64,000 bases of DNA from Copromyces sp. CBS 386.78 (lineage: Eukaryota; Ascomycota; Sordariomycetes; Sordariales; Sordariaceae): assembly GCA_030685235.1 (NCBI GenBank), contig MU839103.1:186001-250000 (forward strand), written 5' to 3'. The notes below the pieces were generated by a model, which saw only the letters and a program-made list of their open reading frames with translations, was not told the origin of the DNA and did no database searches. The first letter of the stretch is position 1; every line of letters begins with the position of its first letter. Of this stretch, positions 23,501 through 34,899 are shown piece by piece. A program made the translations under genes and the position numbers.

Positions 23501-26500
23501 TTCTTAATATAAAATTCGTACTTATCAATATCAATTTATAGGCTAGCCTTCTTTAAGCAGGTAAAAATATCGTCTACGTACTTTTAATATTCTTCCTCGT
23601 TATCCGAAAAAATAAGGATATTATTTAAATAAGTAATTATATAAATATTTAAATTATTGTATAAAATATCGTTAACGTAATTCTAAAATATACTAAATAT
23701 TCCCTATAAGCCGAATAGGCAAATAAATAATTCGAATAGGTTAAAGCGGGTAATAAACGCTATTAATTATTCATATCCTTCCGTAACGTAAATATAATTA
23801 AGAACGGCGATAATATCTAGCTTAATAAAAATTTTCGCCTTATAAATAGCGTCAAAAGTTTCTTTAATTAAGGGGAGCGGGTAACGGCTCTTAAAAGTAA
23901 TATTATTAATCCTTTTATAATCTATACAAATTTTAATATTTCCGCTTAATTTTTATACTAATAAAATTTAAAAAGCGGCCTCTAATTATAAAAGGTAAAT
24001 AAACCCATTACAAAAGTTCTCGTTAATTTACTTCTTAATTACATTTAATTCGTCGGGGTTAAATACCTTTAATTTTATATAAAGCGCCTATTTTCCCGAG
24101 CGGAACTCGATCTTAAAATCGTAAAAGCAGTAAAGGGGTAAGACCATTACATTACGCAATTTAAAAACGTTAAAATAATTCTAATATTATTTAGGAAGCT
24201 TCTCCTTAATTTAAGCGTCAATTTTAAACGGCTTATCAGCTTTTTCGTAAAACTTAGCTACATCTTCTTCTATAATACTAACAGCGAACCTAATAATTTT
24301 ATAACGTTCGAAATCCTTATTTATATTACTATTAAAATAAATATATTTAACGATCTTTATTATTCGGATAATAACCTTAAATCCCTTACTAATATAAGCA
24401 TTAATTTATAAGTAATAACATTTACTTAATAATTTCTTATACTTAGCGCCATTACCGTCCTAAATTTCTTATTCTATCTTTAGGGTAAAGTTTACTAAAC
24501 CATTAAATATATCGTAATCATAATCGTAATTATATTTAATTCCTATCCCTACCCCTTTATTAACGACGCTTTTATCGTTTCTATATTCCTTAAACTCTAG
24601 GGCGCCCCCTTTTACCTCTTTAGCCCGGGCTTCCTCTTCCGCCCTAACCTCTTCTAAAATCTTATAAAATTCTACGTACAAAATATAAAATACCCGTAAA
24701 TAATATTTTTCGTATAGCTAATTAAAATTGGCGGCCGTTATATCTTTAATATCTACGGGGTTAATTAATTCGTTCGAAAAATACGTCTTATATATTACAA
24801 TATAGTAGTAAAGGTTAGATTTTTACTAGCCGGCTATAATATAGTAAATAATAGGCTTAGTCTACTTAAAATTTTTAGTAATAGTACTTGCGACTAGGGC
24901 GGGATTTAAAGTATTAGGGTTTATAGCCGGGGTATTAGAAGGTTCGTCTTTAATAATATTAGGAGCAGGGTCTATAATTAAGGTATTAGAGCTAATTACT
25001 TCGGTTATATTTTATATAATTTTATAATAATATATATAAATATATTTCTAAACTTTAAGTGTATATTATAAGGAGGGTAAAAGGTTAGCGGGAAGGTAGC
25101 GGTCTATATAATAATTAATAAAAGTAATAGTACTATTTAACTATAATATTGTAAGGTTATAAAGTTTGAACTACGGTATACTTAAAATAATAAGATAGTT
25201 ATTAACTAGGTTGTAAGCTAATATAGCGATCGTTTCTATATAATAACCAATCTATAGCTAGACCTTATAATAATAAATAATAAAGTCCTTAAGTATATTA
25301 TTTACTAAGTATAAAGCTTTAGGCTTAGGGAGTTTTAATAGCAGGATAGTATAGCGGGCGGTAAAACTACAATCGATAAAAGCGAGAGCGGAATATCCGC
25401 TATTAATTAGAACAATATATTTATTTTATTAATTACGTAATCTATAAATAATTTAAATAGAGAAGAGGATAGAATTATTATTATAATTATTTAAATTTAA
25501 ATTTTTAAATTAAATTATTTTTAAATCTACTAAATTATTTACTTCCTCCTCTATTATTACTATAGACGACGGCCTTTTTAAACGACTTAGTAGAGAGGCG
25601 GTATATTTCTTGCGCCGTATTCCGCAAATTAAGTAAGAATTAGAGCGGAGAGTATAATAGGAGCGGCGGGTTTACCAGTAGTAATAATATTAATGCGAGC
25701 GCCGTTATTATTATTATTACCGTAGCCGGTCTAGCCTATAGCGGATCTATTACAATTATTATTACCTTCTTTAGTACGACGGTTATAACGTTCGCACTCC
25801 TTTTACTCCTTAGGAATATTAGTATTAATATTATTATAATATTCGTAAGCGTAGTAACTAATTTAAGTATAGCGCTTATAAAGTCCATTCTTTATACGGT
25901 AATTAATAACCGCTTTATTAATTATATGGGCTAATTAAATATTAATAGCGTTTATAATATCGAAATCTATAATAGTATTACCCTAACTAATAGTACGCTC
26001 GGGGGTAGCAATATTACTAATACTAATAGTATTATTCTTAAAGTAAATATTAATTTTATTATACTAATTATATTCCTCTAAATTGGTAGCGAACTTCTAA
26101 TAGAGGGTAAGCTAACTATTAAAATTATTATAGGCTAGGGTATTTTACTAGTAAGCAATAATATTACGGATTTTATTTATAACTTTTATTTTTAAGTAAT
26201 AGGTTTTTATAGTATTATTGAAGTTATATTTATTAATAATAGTAATAAACTTATCTTTAAAATCGAACTATTTCGTACCTTTAATTATTTTCAATAATTC
26301 GAAATTATAATATATTTCGAAGGTAAAGTCTATATAATTATATTTAATACCGAAATAAATAAAGAAGGCCTCCGCACTCTACTACTTCTATTTAATTAGG
26401 TTTTCTTCTTTAATAATAAATATTATATATAATAATAAAATTCTAAAAATATTACCTCTAAAGTACAAAAGGATTTACGCAAATTTATAATACTTATTCT

Positions 26501-27000
26501 AATTAAACTACTAAGCATTTTAGAACTAATATAATTGGATTTTATTACGCTAATCTTAAAAAGTTTTAATATATTTAACGGCGGAGGTATCCTTACCGGT
26601 ATAAATAGCAGGGTCTTTATTTATACGGGTTTTCGGAGTAACTATAGTAATTTCGTCGTTAGAATCGGGGGTAGGGATAAAGGCGGGCAAAATAATTTTA
26701 TTACGAACAACCTTCTTAAGGATTCTAATTTAAATTTTAATAATCTTCTTAAACCTAATATTAATTTTATTAATTATAATAAAGTTATTATAAAACTATT
26801 AAGCCTCTTATTGAAAGTTAGTAAATTCTTATTAAAAATTAGTAATAATACTTTCTTAATTAATAATTTATTAATAAGCGGCTTCGAAAGAATTTTAAGC
26901 GGCGCTAACGAATATATTAATTTAAATTAAATCCGAATAAATTAATTAAGTAAAAGTAGTAATAATATAGAGAAAAGTAATATATTAAATAAATTTAGAA
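20560..27000 (-). pseudogene. Gypsy element 1 gag-pol relic
   Basis: The minus-strand frames are broken by many stops. The reverse transcriptase core is visible at 23,600-23,632 as YLNNILIFS, where the family has YLDDILIFS, with G-to-A changes turning Asp to Asn. An integrase zinc-binding CKNC.VYSKIK lies near 22,290-22,320. Integrase remnants resembling the DRG..F and PQT..QTER motifs follow at about 22,000-21,900. Gag should lie at 25-27 kb, and a weak Cys-rich patch occurs near 25,600. The order (gag, RT, RNase H, integrase towards lower coordinates) is that of Ty3/Gypsy. It is not functional. Confidence 0.75.
20911..21050. repeat. Minisatellite in Gypsy element 1
   Basis: About four units of 33-35 bases share the core GTATAGCGTATTTAGGGTA. 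They lie in the 3' part of the element, between the integrase region and the 3' LTR. On the minus strand they would encode a short repeated peptide. Confidence 0.7.
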
Positions 27001-27234
27001 ATAATATTAAGGACTTCTTCTACGATTAGGTTATTTAAATATTAGAAAATAATACCGTTAAAAGTTTCTATAACGTTTTCGAAGAATTATTCGTATTTAA
27101 AGCCGACGATAACGTTAATTATAAAAATAGTAACGTCGAAATTAATAATAAAGGCCGCTATTTAAATAATTATAATCGTTCTAATTAATATTTATTATTT
27201 TATAGCGTATAATATCTATTAATTATTTTATAAC

Positions 27235-27338
27235 GACGAAAGAAAAGTTTATTGCGGTACGACGAAAAAGAAGTTTATTGTAGTACGACGAAGGAGAAGT
27301 CTATTGCGGTACGATAAAAGAGAGGTATATTGTGGTAC
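27235..27338. repeat. 26-bp tandem repeat between 5' LTR and gag of Gypsy 1
   Basis: Four copies of a 26-base unit, core GAAGTTTATTGCGGTACGAC, lie just inside the 5' LTR. They diverge by transitions only. The position is that of the leader of the element's RNA. Confidence 0.75.
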
Positions 27339-27433
27339 AACGAAATCGTAGGCTCGTCGGAAATACTTACAACGGCGGCGATAAATTTATTTTAAAGTAT
27401 ATATGCGTAGCGTAATAGTAAAGTATAATTAAT

Positions 27434-27665
27434 TATTACGGGGTAGGATACTATTAAGGGTGAGGTTAGATAAATGTAATTGTACGAGGAAGGAAAGTAG
27501 GAGGAGGGAGGAGTGCGGTTTGGATATAGGGCAAGCTGTGCCGTACCTAAGATCCAGACCGAGGCCTACTAGTACGTGCGTATATGCGGTCCTATTGGCC
27601 AATAGCCAATGGACTCGACTATGTAGTACCTAGTGCTATGTGCTATTATAAGTAATCCTATAATA
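27434..27665 (-). repeat. 5' LTR of Gypsy element 1
   Basis: 232 bases, the partner of 20,256-20,487. Differences are C/T and G/A transitions of the RIP kind. Confidence 0.88.
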
Positions 27666-29340
27666 TTTAACGGCTATATCGACGATTAGTTAGCAATTAA
27701 TTAATTTAATTATTAGAACTAATATAATTAGTTAAAAGAGGAGGGCGATAAACGGTTATTATTATTCGATAATTATAATAATTACGTTACGTACGAATTC
27801 TTCTAAAGATATATTAATAATAATATTATATTATTTTTACTACTCCTATATTTAATATACTTCCTATAACCCTTCGACGTTAGTATCTTTTAAGTTTGTA
27901 AGTAGAATTATTAAATGGATATTTTGAAAAGGATTGCGTACGGACGTATCGAATATTCGAAATTAGATTTTTTTAATAGATTATAGGTAGTAAGGAAACG
28001 ATCGCTAAAAAAGAAAATTATTTTTAATATTTGGAGAAAGTTTAGTTTTTACCCTTTATAATTAGAGGTTATATTTAATAAATTATTAAATCCTTTAACG
28101 TTAATTTACGATCCGAAAATAATAGACAATAAAAAGGGTTATATTTATATTAAGAATACTACCGGTTAGGAGGAGTATAAAATTATAATAGAAAATAACT
28201 ATATTATACGCGAGAAGTAGGATACTACGTATAATATTTGTTTAGTATTCGAAATATACGTACTAAAGGAGGCAAATTTAAAAACCCTACTTAGGAAGCC
28301 TCGTACTAAGGTAGAGTAGGCTCTAATTAAAACTCCTCCCTTTAATATTATTATTATTATTAATTATAATATTTATATAGCTACCTCTTAAATAGCGATT
28401 GACGTACTAAATGTATTTATAAATCTAATTGCGAACTATATTATATAGAAGAGAAATAAGGCGGTGAAAGCATTGAATTTTATAATTATCGCTAATATTT
28501 AAACTAAATAGTTCAAAAAGTAGTAAGAAATTGCGGAGACTAATCGTAAAAAATTTAAAATTAATTATTTAATGGCGTATTATAGCCCTATAATTGTAAG
28601 GGATAGCCGATTTCGTACCGCGATAAATGAATACTAATATAAAACTTTGCGTAAAAAAGATAACGAATAGATTAAGAAGAAGGAGACAAATATTAAGCGC
28701 GCTATTTTATACTGTTGGTTGAAGGAAATTAAAGTAAGTATAAAGAAATAGATTAGTAATAAAAAACGTTAAATAAGGGTAGAGGGAGGGTATATACGTA
28801 AAGAAATAATAGAAGCGGTAGCGGGGGTAATTAATAAGTTTAATTTATTATTTACTCTAATAAATAAATATCGTTATATTTGTATAGGTCGTCGTACCCG
28901 GTATCGATTAGAGTTTTGCGTATATATTATAAAATTAGTAGCGTAATAGAAGCGATTTATCAATAAGGTAAGGATTCCTATAGATTGTGCGCTAACCGAA
29001 ATACTAAAACTAGTAATACTATAGGCCTTAAACGAAGAATTAATAGAGGCGGCGATTATTAAGCTTATAAACCTTAAGATTAAGTAGGAGGATATTGAGG
29101 GCGGTATTAACCAAGCTAGCGACAGCGGCGACAATAATATTGAAATTATAAACGCGCCAGAGCATAGTTATAAAGTATACGAAACTATATAAGTAGGGGG
29201 GAAAATAAATAATTATATTAAAACGATATTCTAATGTACAATTTACGATATTTGGGGTTGGGTATGTATGTAGGAGAAATATATTGTGCAAATAAGTTAC
29301 TTCGATTTATTAGTAAAAAAGTATACGGGGGAGGTACCCT

Positions 29341-29437
29341 TTTTTTTGCGAATTGATTATGTTTTACAATTAACCCCGCCCAACCAATAGTTGCGCCATT
29401 GGTTGGTGGGCGATTCGAGCCGCCCCGAGTAGTTTCT
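29341..29437 (-). repeat. Right terminal inverted repeat of pogo/Fot1-like element
   Basis: This is the partner of 19,086-19,182. The internal hairpin is weaker here because one arm is changed (ACCAATAGT against ACCAATGGC on the other arm). Confidence 0.85.
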
Positions 29438-29820
29438 CATAATAACGACGCTCTCCAAATTATCAGCCCCCATTTTTTCCCCTACGGATCCGCCCTGCTT
29501 TTCGGCTGCTATAGTAGAGCATGTAGCGCGTAGTTTAGAACCTGCGGGTCCAAATAGTATAATATTGGTTCAAGTAGGGGTAGGGTTTATTTAGTCCCGT
29601 AAGGAATTCCAAGACTGCGATAGTCCGAGCGGAGGTGGCTGAGTGAATGAGACTACTAGAAACTGGCTTTCCAACAGATCCGCTCTAGAAGGTCTGGGAG
29701 GTGCTCGGGTATCCCAGAAATGCCAAGACCTTTAGTCAGGTGACTGGGACCCTCTATATCTAGGTGTGATCTATACCCTGTAATCTAATATACCCCTTTA
29801 CTTATAGACTTCTTTCGCCT
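29438..29820. other. Non-RIP island beside the Copia relic, possible 3' LTR
   Basis: About 380 bases of normal composition stand between the Fot1-like repeat and the Copia relic. Its right edge on the minus strand is a purine tract (AAGTAAAGGGG) followed by TATATTAG, the arrangement expected at the start of a 3' LTR. No second copy is in the window, so the LTR reading is inference. A TGGCTGAGTG box and GGTTCAAGT look tRNA-like, but no tRNA fold can be closed. Confidence 0.4.
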
Positions 29821-32800
29821 TTTTAAAATTAAAAGTAAAATTATTTATAAATATTTTATTCTATCAATCCTAATTTCTTATCCAGATCTTCTAAATCAAC
29901 CTCCTTTAATCCCGGATTATCCTTCTTCCGTAGTAATACTTCGGCCATACCTAGCAAATCCCTAAAACTCCTATACTTCAAAATATCCAGTATTTTCGTT
30001 AATTTATCTATTAGTATTAATTTTATATCCAAATATTCAATTTTAAAAATCTTCTTAATAAAGATCTCCTCCCTCAATTAATATTTATAAATATCTATAT
30101 ATTTTATTTTAGTACTAAAAGTAGGGGTTTCCTCTATAATAGCCCTAATAGTCTACTTATTATTATATTATAAAATAAAGATAGGATCTTCTAATAATTT
30201 TACCCCTAAAACAAATATTAACCGCGTTATAAATAAAATTTCCTTAGTTACTTTCTCGACTACGTATAATTCTACTTCTATTATTAAAATTATAATTGTA
30301 ATCTATTTAATTATTCCCTAATAAATTAAACCGCTATATAATTTAATTATAAAGCCTTACGAACTATTTTAATCGATAGCGTTATTTATAAACGAAATAT
30401 TTAAAGCTATTTCTAATCGATTACTACTACTAAAATATAATACTTATATTTTAATAGTTCGAAAATACTATAATACCTTTTCGCTTATAATTAGGTAAGT
30501 AAAATTAGGGTTATAATTATATTATACTAATCTACTTACTAGGAACGCGATATTTAATTTGGTATTAATTTCTATATATAATAGGGAACTTACATTAATT
30601 TAGTAAGCGCAAATCTCTACGTAATTGGTAGTACCCTTATAAAGGATTAATTCTATATACTTTATAGGTACTAGAGTAGGTTAAAAGTTGAATTTTAGCA
30701 ATTTAGAGATTTTTTCGATATAGGCTTCCTATAATAGCTAAATCTTTCCTTAATCTCGATTTTGGATAACTTTAATACTTAGAAACTACTAAAGCTCATT
30801 TCCTCTAGTAAAATAATATTTTAATTATAAATCTACTACGTATTTATTAACCTCTTCTATTTTACTCTTATTAACTATAAAGACGATATCGTTAATATAA
30901 TATAATATAAATATACTATTCTTTTTTATAATGAGAAACGCTATCTGCACCGCCGCAAAACGCTATCTGCACCGCTATCCAAAACTTTAATAAAGTATAA
31001 CTTAGGCAAATAGTAAACTCCAAATATAAATATAGTATTTTTAAGTTCGGTAAAGTTCTCTCTACTATAATATATTTACTAACCCTTCCACCGCCTCTCC
31101 TATTTACTATTTTAGAAAATATAAGAAATTCTCAAATAAAACTTTCTTTTTCTTAAACTATTAGTAGGTTCAAAGGCTGCGGTAATATTTAAGAGTTGAC
31201 TTTGACACTATTAAATAGAGTAGAAAATTACAAAAATTCCAAGCCTACTTTGAGGCTATAGACTCTTATTTTGGTAGAGTAACTTTAGATTTTATTTTTG
31301 GACAGCGGTGCAAATAGCGTTTGGCAGCGGTGCAGATAGCGTTTCTCTTTATAATATACAGATCTTTAGGGATCGCTTCGAATCCTATTTCTTTAAATAT
31401 TCTATTAAACTTTCGTTACTATAATAGAAATATTCGTTTAAACTTATATAGTACCTTAAGTAATTTAAGGATTTTATTAAGGGTTTAATACTTAAGTAGT
31501 ATATGTATATAAATCTCCTTATTAAGAAATATATTAATAAAGGTATTAACCGCGTTATATTAGATTAATTCGAAGTTGAATTTTATAGCGAGAATAATAA
31601 TAGATTTAAACGATTTCCCTACTAGAATAGAAATGTATATATTTATTCTATTTTTATTTTATTAATCTCTTTTTATAACGAATTGTACCTTATATTTATT
31701 AAAAGTATTGTTCTTATTAAATTTATAAACTTATACTTATATATAATCGAAAATCTATTTATTTTATATCCGCGGTAAGTTTCCGCTAATTTTAATTTAC
31801 GTCTTTATATCCTTATAACTTTATAGATAGGTTTCTTCTACTTACTTAAATAATTTACCGAGTTGGTAATTGTCAAAATCCTTATAATACTTAAGTTTTA
31901 AAGGTAAATTTCGTCTATAAATATTCTTAAGACGACTAAGCTTGGTAATTAACTATTTTACCTCCGCTTTAATAATAATTTTCCCTACTACCTTTATTAT
32001 TAGCTATATTAATCTACTAATATAAAAGGCGGCTTTTTAGGGTTCTTACTAGCGGATACGCTAATTTATTATTCGGTTTATTAAATAATTAGTATAGAAT
32101 ATAGCCGGCGGGGTTAATAGAAGTAACGGATAAAACCCTATAATATACTTAAGGGATATTTTTTTTATAATAGGGTATAGATTAATTCTTGCTTAAATTT
32201 AACCGCTCTCTTCTTAGGAAGTATTTTAATTTTATTCGTAGTCTCTATTTAGGAGGTTTAATAATAACGGTTCGATATTTATATTATTAATATTATTTTA
32301 TAAGTTGTAGCCTTTTCTCTCTAATAGATTAGATACCCCCGAAGGTTAATTATATAGCTTATTTACTTTATTAAGTAAATCCGCCAATTCTTCGTTATTT
32401 ATTTAGAGGTCCTCTTTTAACTTCTTTAAATTTAAGTTATACGTAATTTCTTCTTTAAAAATCACGTCCCTAATTTATATAATTCTATTTATATACGGAT
32501 TCTATATATAATAAATTAAAGCCGTTAAATTACTAATAAGGAAATTTATTTATACTTTAAATAAATACTTCTAACGCCGCTTCTCTTTCTTCTAAATAGT
32601 ATTTATTATTATAAATACTTTATAATTGTAGACTTTTAAATAATTTAAATTTAATTTACGTACTTCTTAATAACCGTATTATTAAGTAATACAAGTATAG
32701 AACTATTTAAATAGAGATTTCTAATTATAAAGGTATTGAAGGGATTTATTAATAAAATAGATTACTACGGTAGTAATTTTTAGCTATAAATTAATTGGAA

Positions 32801-33085
32801 ATTTTGAACTTATTAATATAGTATTGTATTTTTCCTTGACTATACCCTTTAAACGCTTTACCCTACCGTTCTATATTTATATATTAAGAGTAAAGGGTTT
32901 AATTATTGTTCTTCGTTATAATAATCTTTATTAGATCTCGTTATTTATAAATTCGTTATTAAATTCGAAGGTTTTGACCTTAATATTGTATTATTATTTC
33001 AATATATCGATATAGAATATTAGTGTAATAGTAATAATAATTGCTTAATAATTTAATAAGTAGTAATCCTAAATATAAAAATAGT
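29821..33085 (-). pseudogene. Truncated Ty1/Copia pol relic
   Basis: Minus-strand frames with RIP-type stops run through three Copia regions in family order. The integrase core (a block like RLRTDNGGE...QQNGVAER) is at about 32,750-33,080, the reverse transcriptase with YINDIVFI (for YVDDLLI) at 30,871-30,905, and the RNase H end (LIDKLTKILDILKY...FRDLLGM) at 29,935-30,030. Gag and the N-terminal part of integrase are missing, so the element is truncated near 33,085. A 415-bp inverted-repeat element is inserted just N-terminal to the catalytic YxDD motif. Confidence 0.75.
30933..31347. mobile_element. Family A miniature inverted-repeat element, copy 1
   Basis: 415 bases with inverted ends of about 43 bases. 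Each end starts GAGAAACGCTATCTGCACCG, has a short spacer, and then a second copy of the CGCTATCTGCACCGC motif. The perfect 8-bp target duplication TTTATAAT lies at 30,925-30,932 and 31,348-31,355. It has no coding capacity. Eight-base duplications point to the hAT superfamily, but no transposase of this family is in the window. Confidence 0.9.
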
Positions 33086-34460
33086 CTTCCCTTGGGCGGA
33101 GCCGGATAGTGCCCAACGGAGTTAGTGAAACGCCTATATTTGCCCAGAGGAGGAGGAGATATTATATTTATATACTATATTTAAGTTAAATACCAACCGA
33201 AATATCACCAAATCGTATCTAAACTAAACACCAACCGAAATATTACTAGTCTCAATACCAACCGAAATATTATTAAATATTATTTAGTTCTCTAAAAATA
33301 TTTTCCGTATTATATTATTATTAATAATAATCTTAAAATTTATAAAATTACTTCTAACCGCCTTTATAACTTTAAATTCCTATTTTTACTATTACTAACC
33401 CCCGACGGGGGGTACTATAGGGACGCCTATAGTATAGCGGTATATAAGGACGCTTATATCCCTATTAGTATTGTAAATTATAGAGACCCTCTCTATTCGA
33501 ATCCTATTTGTGACTATTTATGATTGTTTTCTCTATTTCTATTTATTTCCACTTCTATATTACTTTAATATTACCCTCCCTATTACTTTTTTATTTCTTT
33601 AGTATTTAAAATCTTATCCGGTTAGCGGTTGGCGGTTAGCGCGGAAGGGGGGTCTTAGTTAGAAGAGGAGATATAGGTACGCCGTAAAACGTATTATCTT
33701 TCGGTCGCTATAAACGGGTGCCCTATTACTACAGCGGAGTATTTATAAGGCGATTCGACTAGGGTACGTAGAATAAGCCGTATTGAACTCCTTTTTTATT
33801 TATTTTTGGGGTATTTTCTTACCTTATAACCTTTTGAGACGGATTGGGAGAGGGAGAGAAAAGTCCGGAAGGGAAGGCGATTCTATAGTAGTAGTATTAG
33901 TAGTAGTTTAATAATAGTTATTTAAAATCTTGTAGCGGGAATTAGGGTTATTAGCGATAATAATAAGGGTAGCGTTAACTTATTCCCCGTTTCTAATTCT
34001 ATAGCGCTTAACGGCCGGTTCGAAAATTTTGCGGACGGCCTCCTCCGATATATTAATTTCGAAAATAATAGTCGAGGCGTAGAATTGGGCGGCTTAAAGG
34101 TTATTAATTTTAGGAAAGACGGTTATAGTAATAGTAATAGTATTGATAATTAACGGTTAATAAACGATAAAAGAGGAGAGAACGGGAATATAAATTTAAA
34201 TAATAAGATTATATATAAATTACTATTGATACTCCTTCCTTTTATTTATTGGATATTCCTTCCTTCTATTTACTAAATATTCCTTCCTTTATTACCTTCT
34301 TCCTTTACTACCTATTATTATAAAACGTACCTTCTAAAGAGTTTTAGATATAATAAAGCTAAATAGTATAAACGGGGGCTAATTACCTTTCAATTGGGGC
34401 GGTCTATTAATTATATCCTTACGAAGTTTACTACGGGGCCTTCTTATACCGTTTACTTCT
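33086..34460. other. Unassigned AT-rich stretch
   Basis: No gene could be supported. A GC-richer 75-base patch at 33,090-33,165 contains GAAACGCC and CCCAGAGGAG, which recur inverted near 45,905-45,940. Three copies of ACCAACCGAAATAT occur at 33,195-33,275. A second, less mutated patch lies at 33,620-33,780. The stretch may be remains of further elements. Confidence 0.35.
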
Positions 34461-34620
34461 ACTAGAGTATTACTAATTCTATTGCTAGGAGGTTTACCCC
34501 ATAGCCTTCTAATTCTAGAAGGAATAATACTACTAGTTCTATTGCTAGGAAGTTTACCCTGTAGCCTTCTAGTTTTAAAAGGAGTAATATTACCAGCCCT
34601 ACTACCGGTTCGGCTACCCC
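34461..34620. repeat. 60-bp tandem repeat
   Basis: About two and a half units of exactly 60 bases, core TTCTATTGCTAGGAGGTTTA. It keeps an 88-codon frame open on the plus strand (34,482-34,748), which looks like a by-product of the in-phase repeat and not a gene. Confidence 0.75.
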
Positions 34621-34899
34621 GTAAATTATTCTTATTTTATAATCCTCTTCCCCGGGCCGGCCGGCCGTTATTAATATTTTTCGGTCTTTATAGTAATTCC
34701 CGAAATATATTAGAAGTTAGAGGAAGGCTAAGATTGCTACGAATATAATATAGCGGCGGGGGATAGTCTAGTTATAATTACTAGGGAATACGTTTAATAA
34801 TATTTATAATTCGATATTTAATTATCTTAGTAGTAGTAGTACGTAGGGTATTAATTTCGAAGGGGTAGTTAAATATAATACTTTAAATTGTTTTAATAC
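34621..34899. other. Short unassigned AT-rich stretch
   Basis: Between the 60-bp repeat and the helicase relic. It contains a GC patch (CCCCGGGCCGGCCGG) near 34,650. Nothing else is recognisable. Confidence 0.3.

Larger units (their letters stand above)
20256..27665 (-). mobile_element. Ty3/Gypsy LTR retrotransposon 1, nested, RIP-mutated
   Basis: 7,410 bases bounded by two 232-base direct repeats. The termini read TATTACGGGG and TATAATA, which fit TG...CA ends changed by RIP. Flanking TTTA on both sides (20,252-20,255 and 27,666-27,669) looks like a 4-bp target duplication. A purine tract (minus: GTAGGGAGGTAG) adjoins the left LTR, so that LTR is the 3' one and the element reads on the minus strand. 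Confidence 0.88.
19436..29192 (+). pseudogene. pogo-type transposase relic, in two pieces
   Basis: Piece 1 (19,436-20,255) begins MEEGILRDISDEAFNAL and has a helix-turn-helix and CENP-B-like region of the form WV.FYIARF.EAKF near 19,840-19,890. Piece 2 (27,670-about 29,192) carries remnants of the DDE domain. One block aligns with the PPHTSHLLQPLDVGVF region of pogo transposases near 27,850-27,910, followed by a long, charged C-terminal part. Stops are almost all TAA or TAG where Gln would fit, as C-to-T changes in CA would produce. It cannot encode a functional protein. The frames line up across the Gypsy insertion, which shows the transposase was older than that insertion. Confidence 0.75.
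19086..29437 (+). mobile_element. pogo/Fot1-like DNA transposon, RIP-mutated, split by a Gypsy insertion
   Basis: Inverted repeats of about 97 bases bound the element (19,086-19,182 and 29,341-29,437), both starting AGAAACTACTCG. Without the inserted Gypsy element it is about 2.94 kb. A decayed transposase starts at ATG 19,436 and resumes at 27,670 on the other side of the insertion. A TA target duplication, expected for this superfamily, cannot be recognised: flanking bases are TGTCT and CATAA, so the exact ends may be off by a few bases or altered. Confidence 0.8.

Noticed and set aside
26535..26930. 131-codon plus-strand frame inside Gypsy 1
   Set aside because: RIP on AT-rich sequence leaves occasional open frames. 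It opposes gag orientation and is Asn/Leu/Ile-rich without motifs, although its length in such sequence is slightly surprising.
29510..29700. tRNA gene or tRNA-derived SINE
   Set aside because: A-box-like and B-box-like words occur (TGGCTGAGTG, GGTTCAAGT), but spacing and order are wrong and no acceptor stem closes.
34482..34748. 88-codon gene with Leu-rich repeats
   Set aside because: The frame exists only because the 60-bp tandem repeat is a multiple of three.
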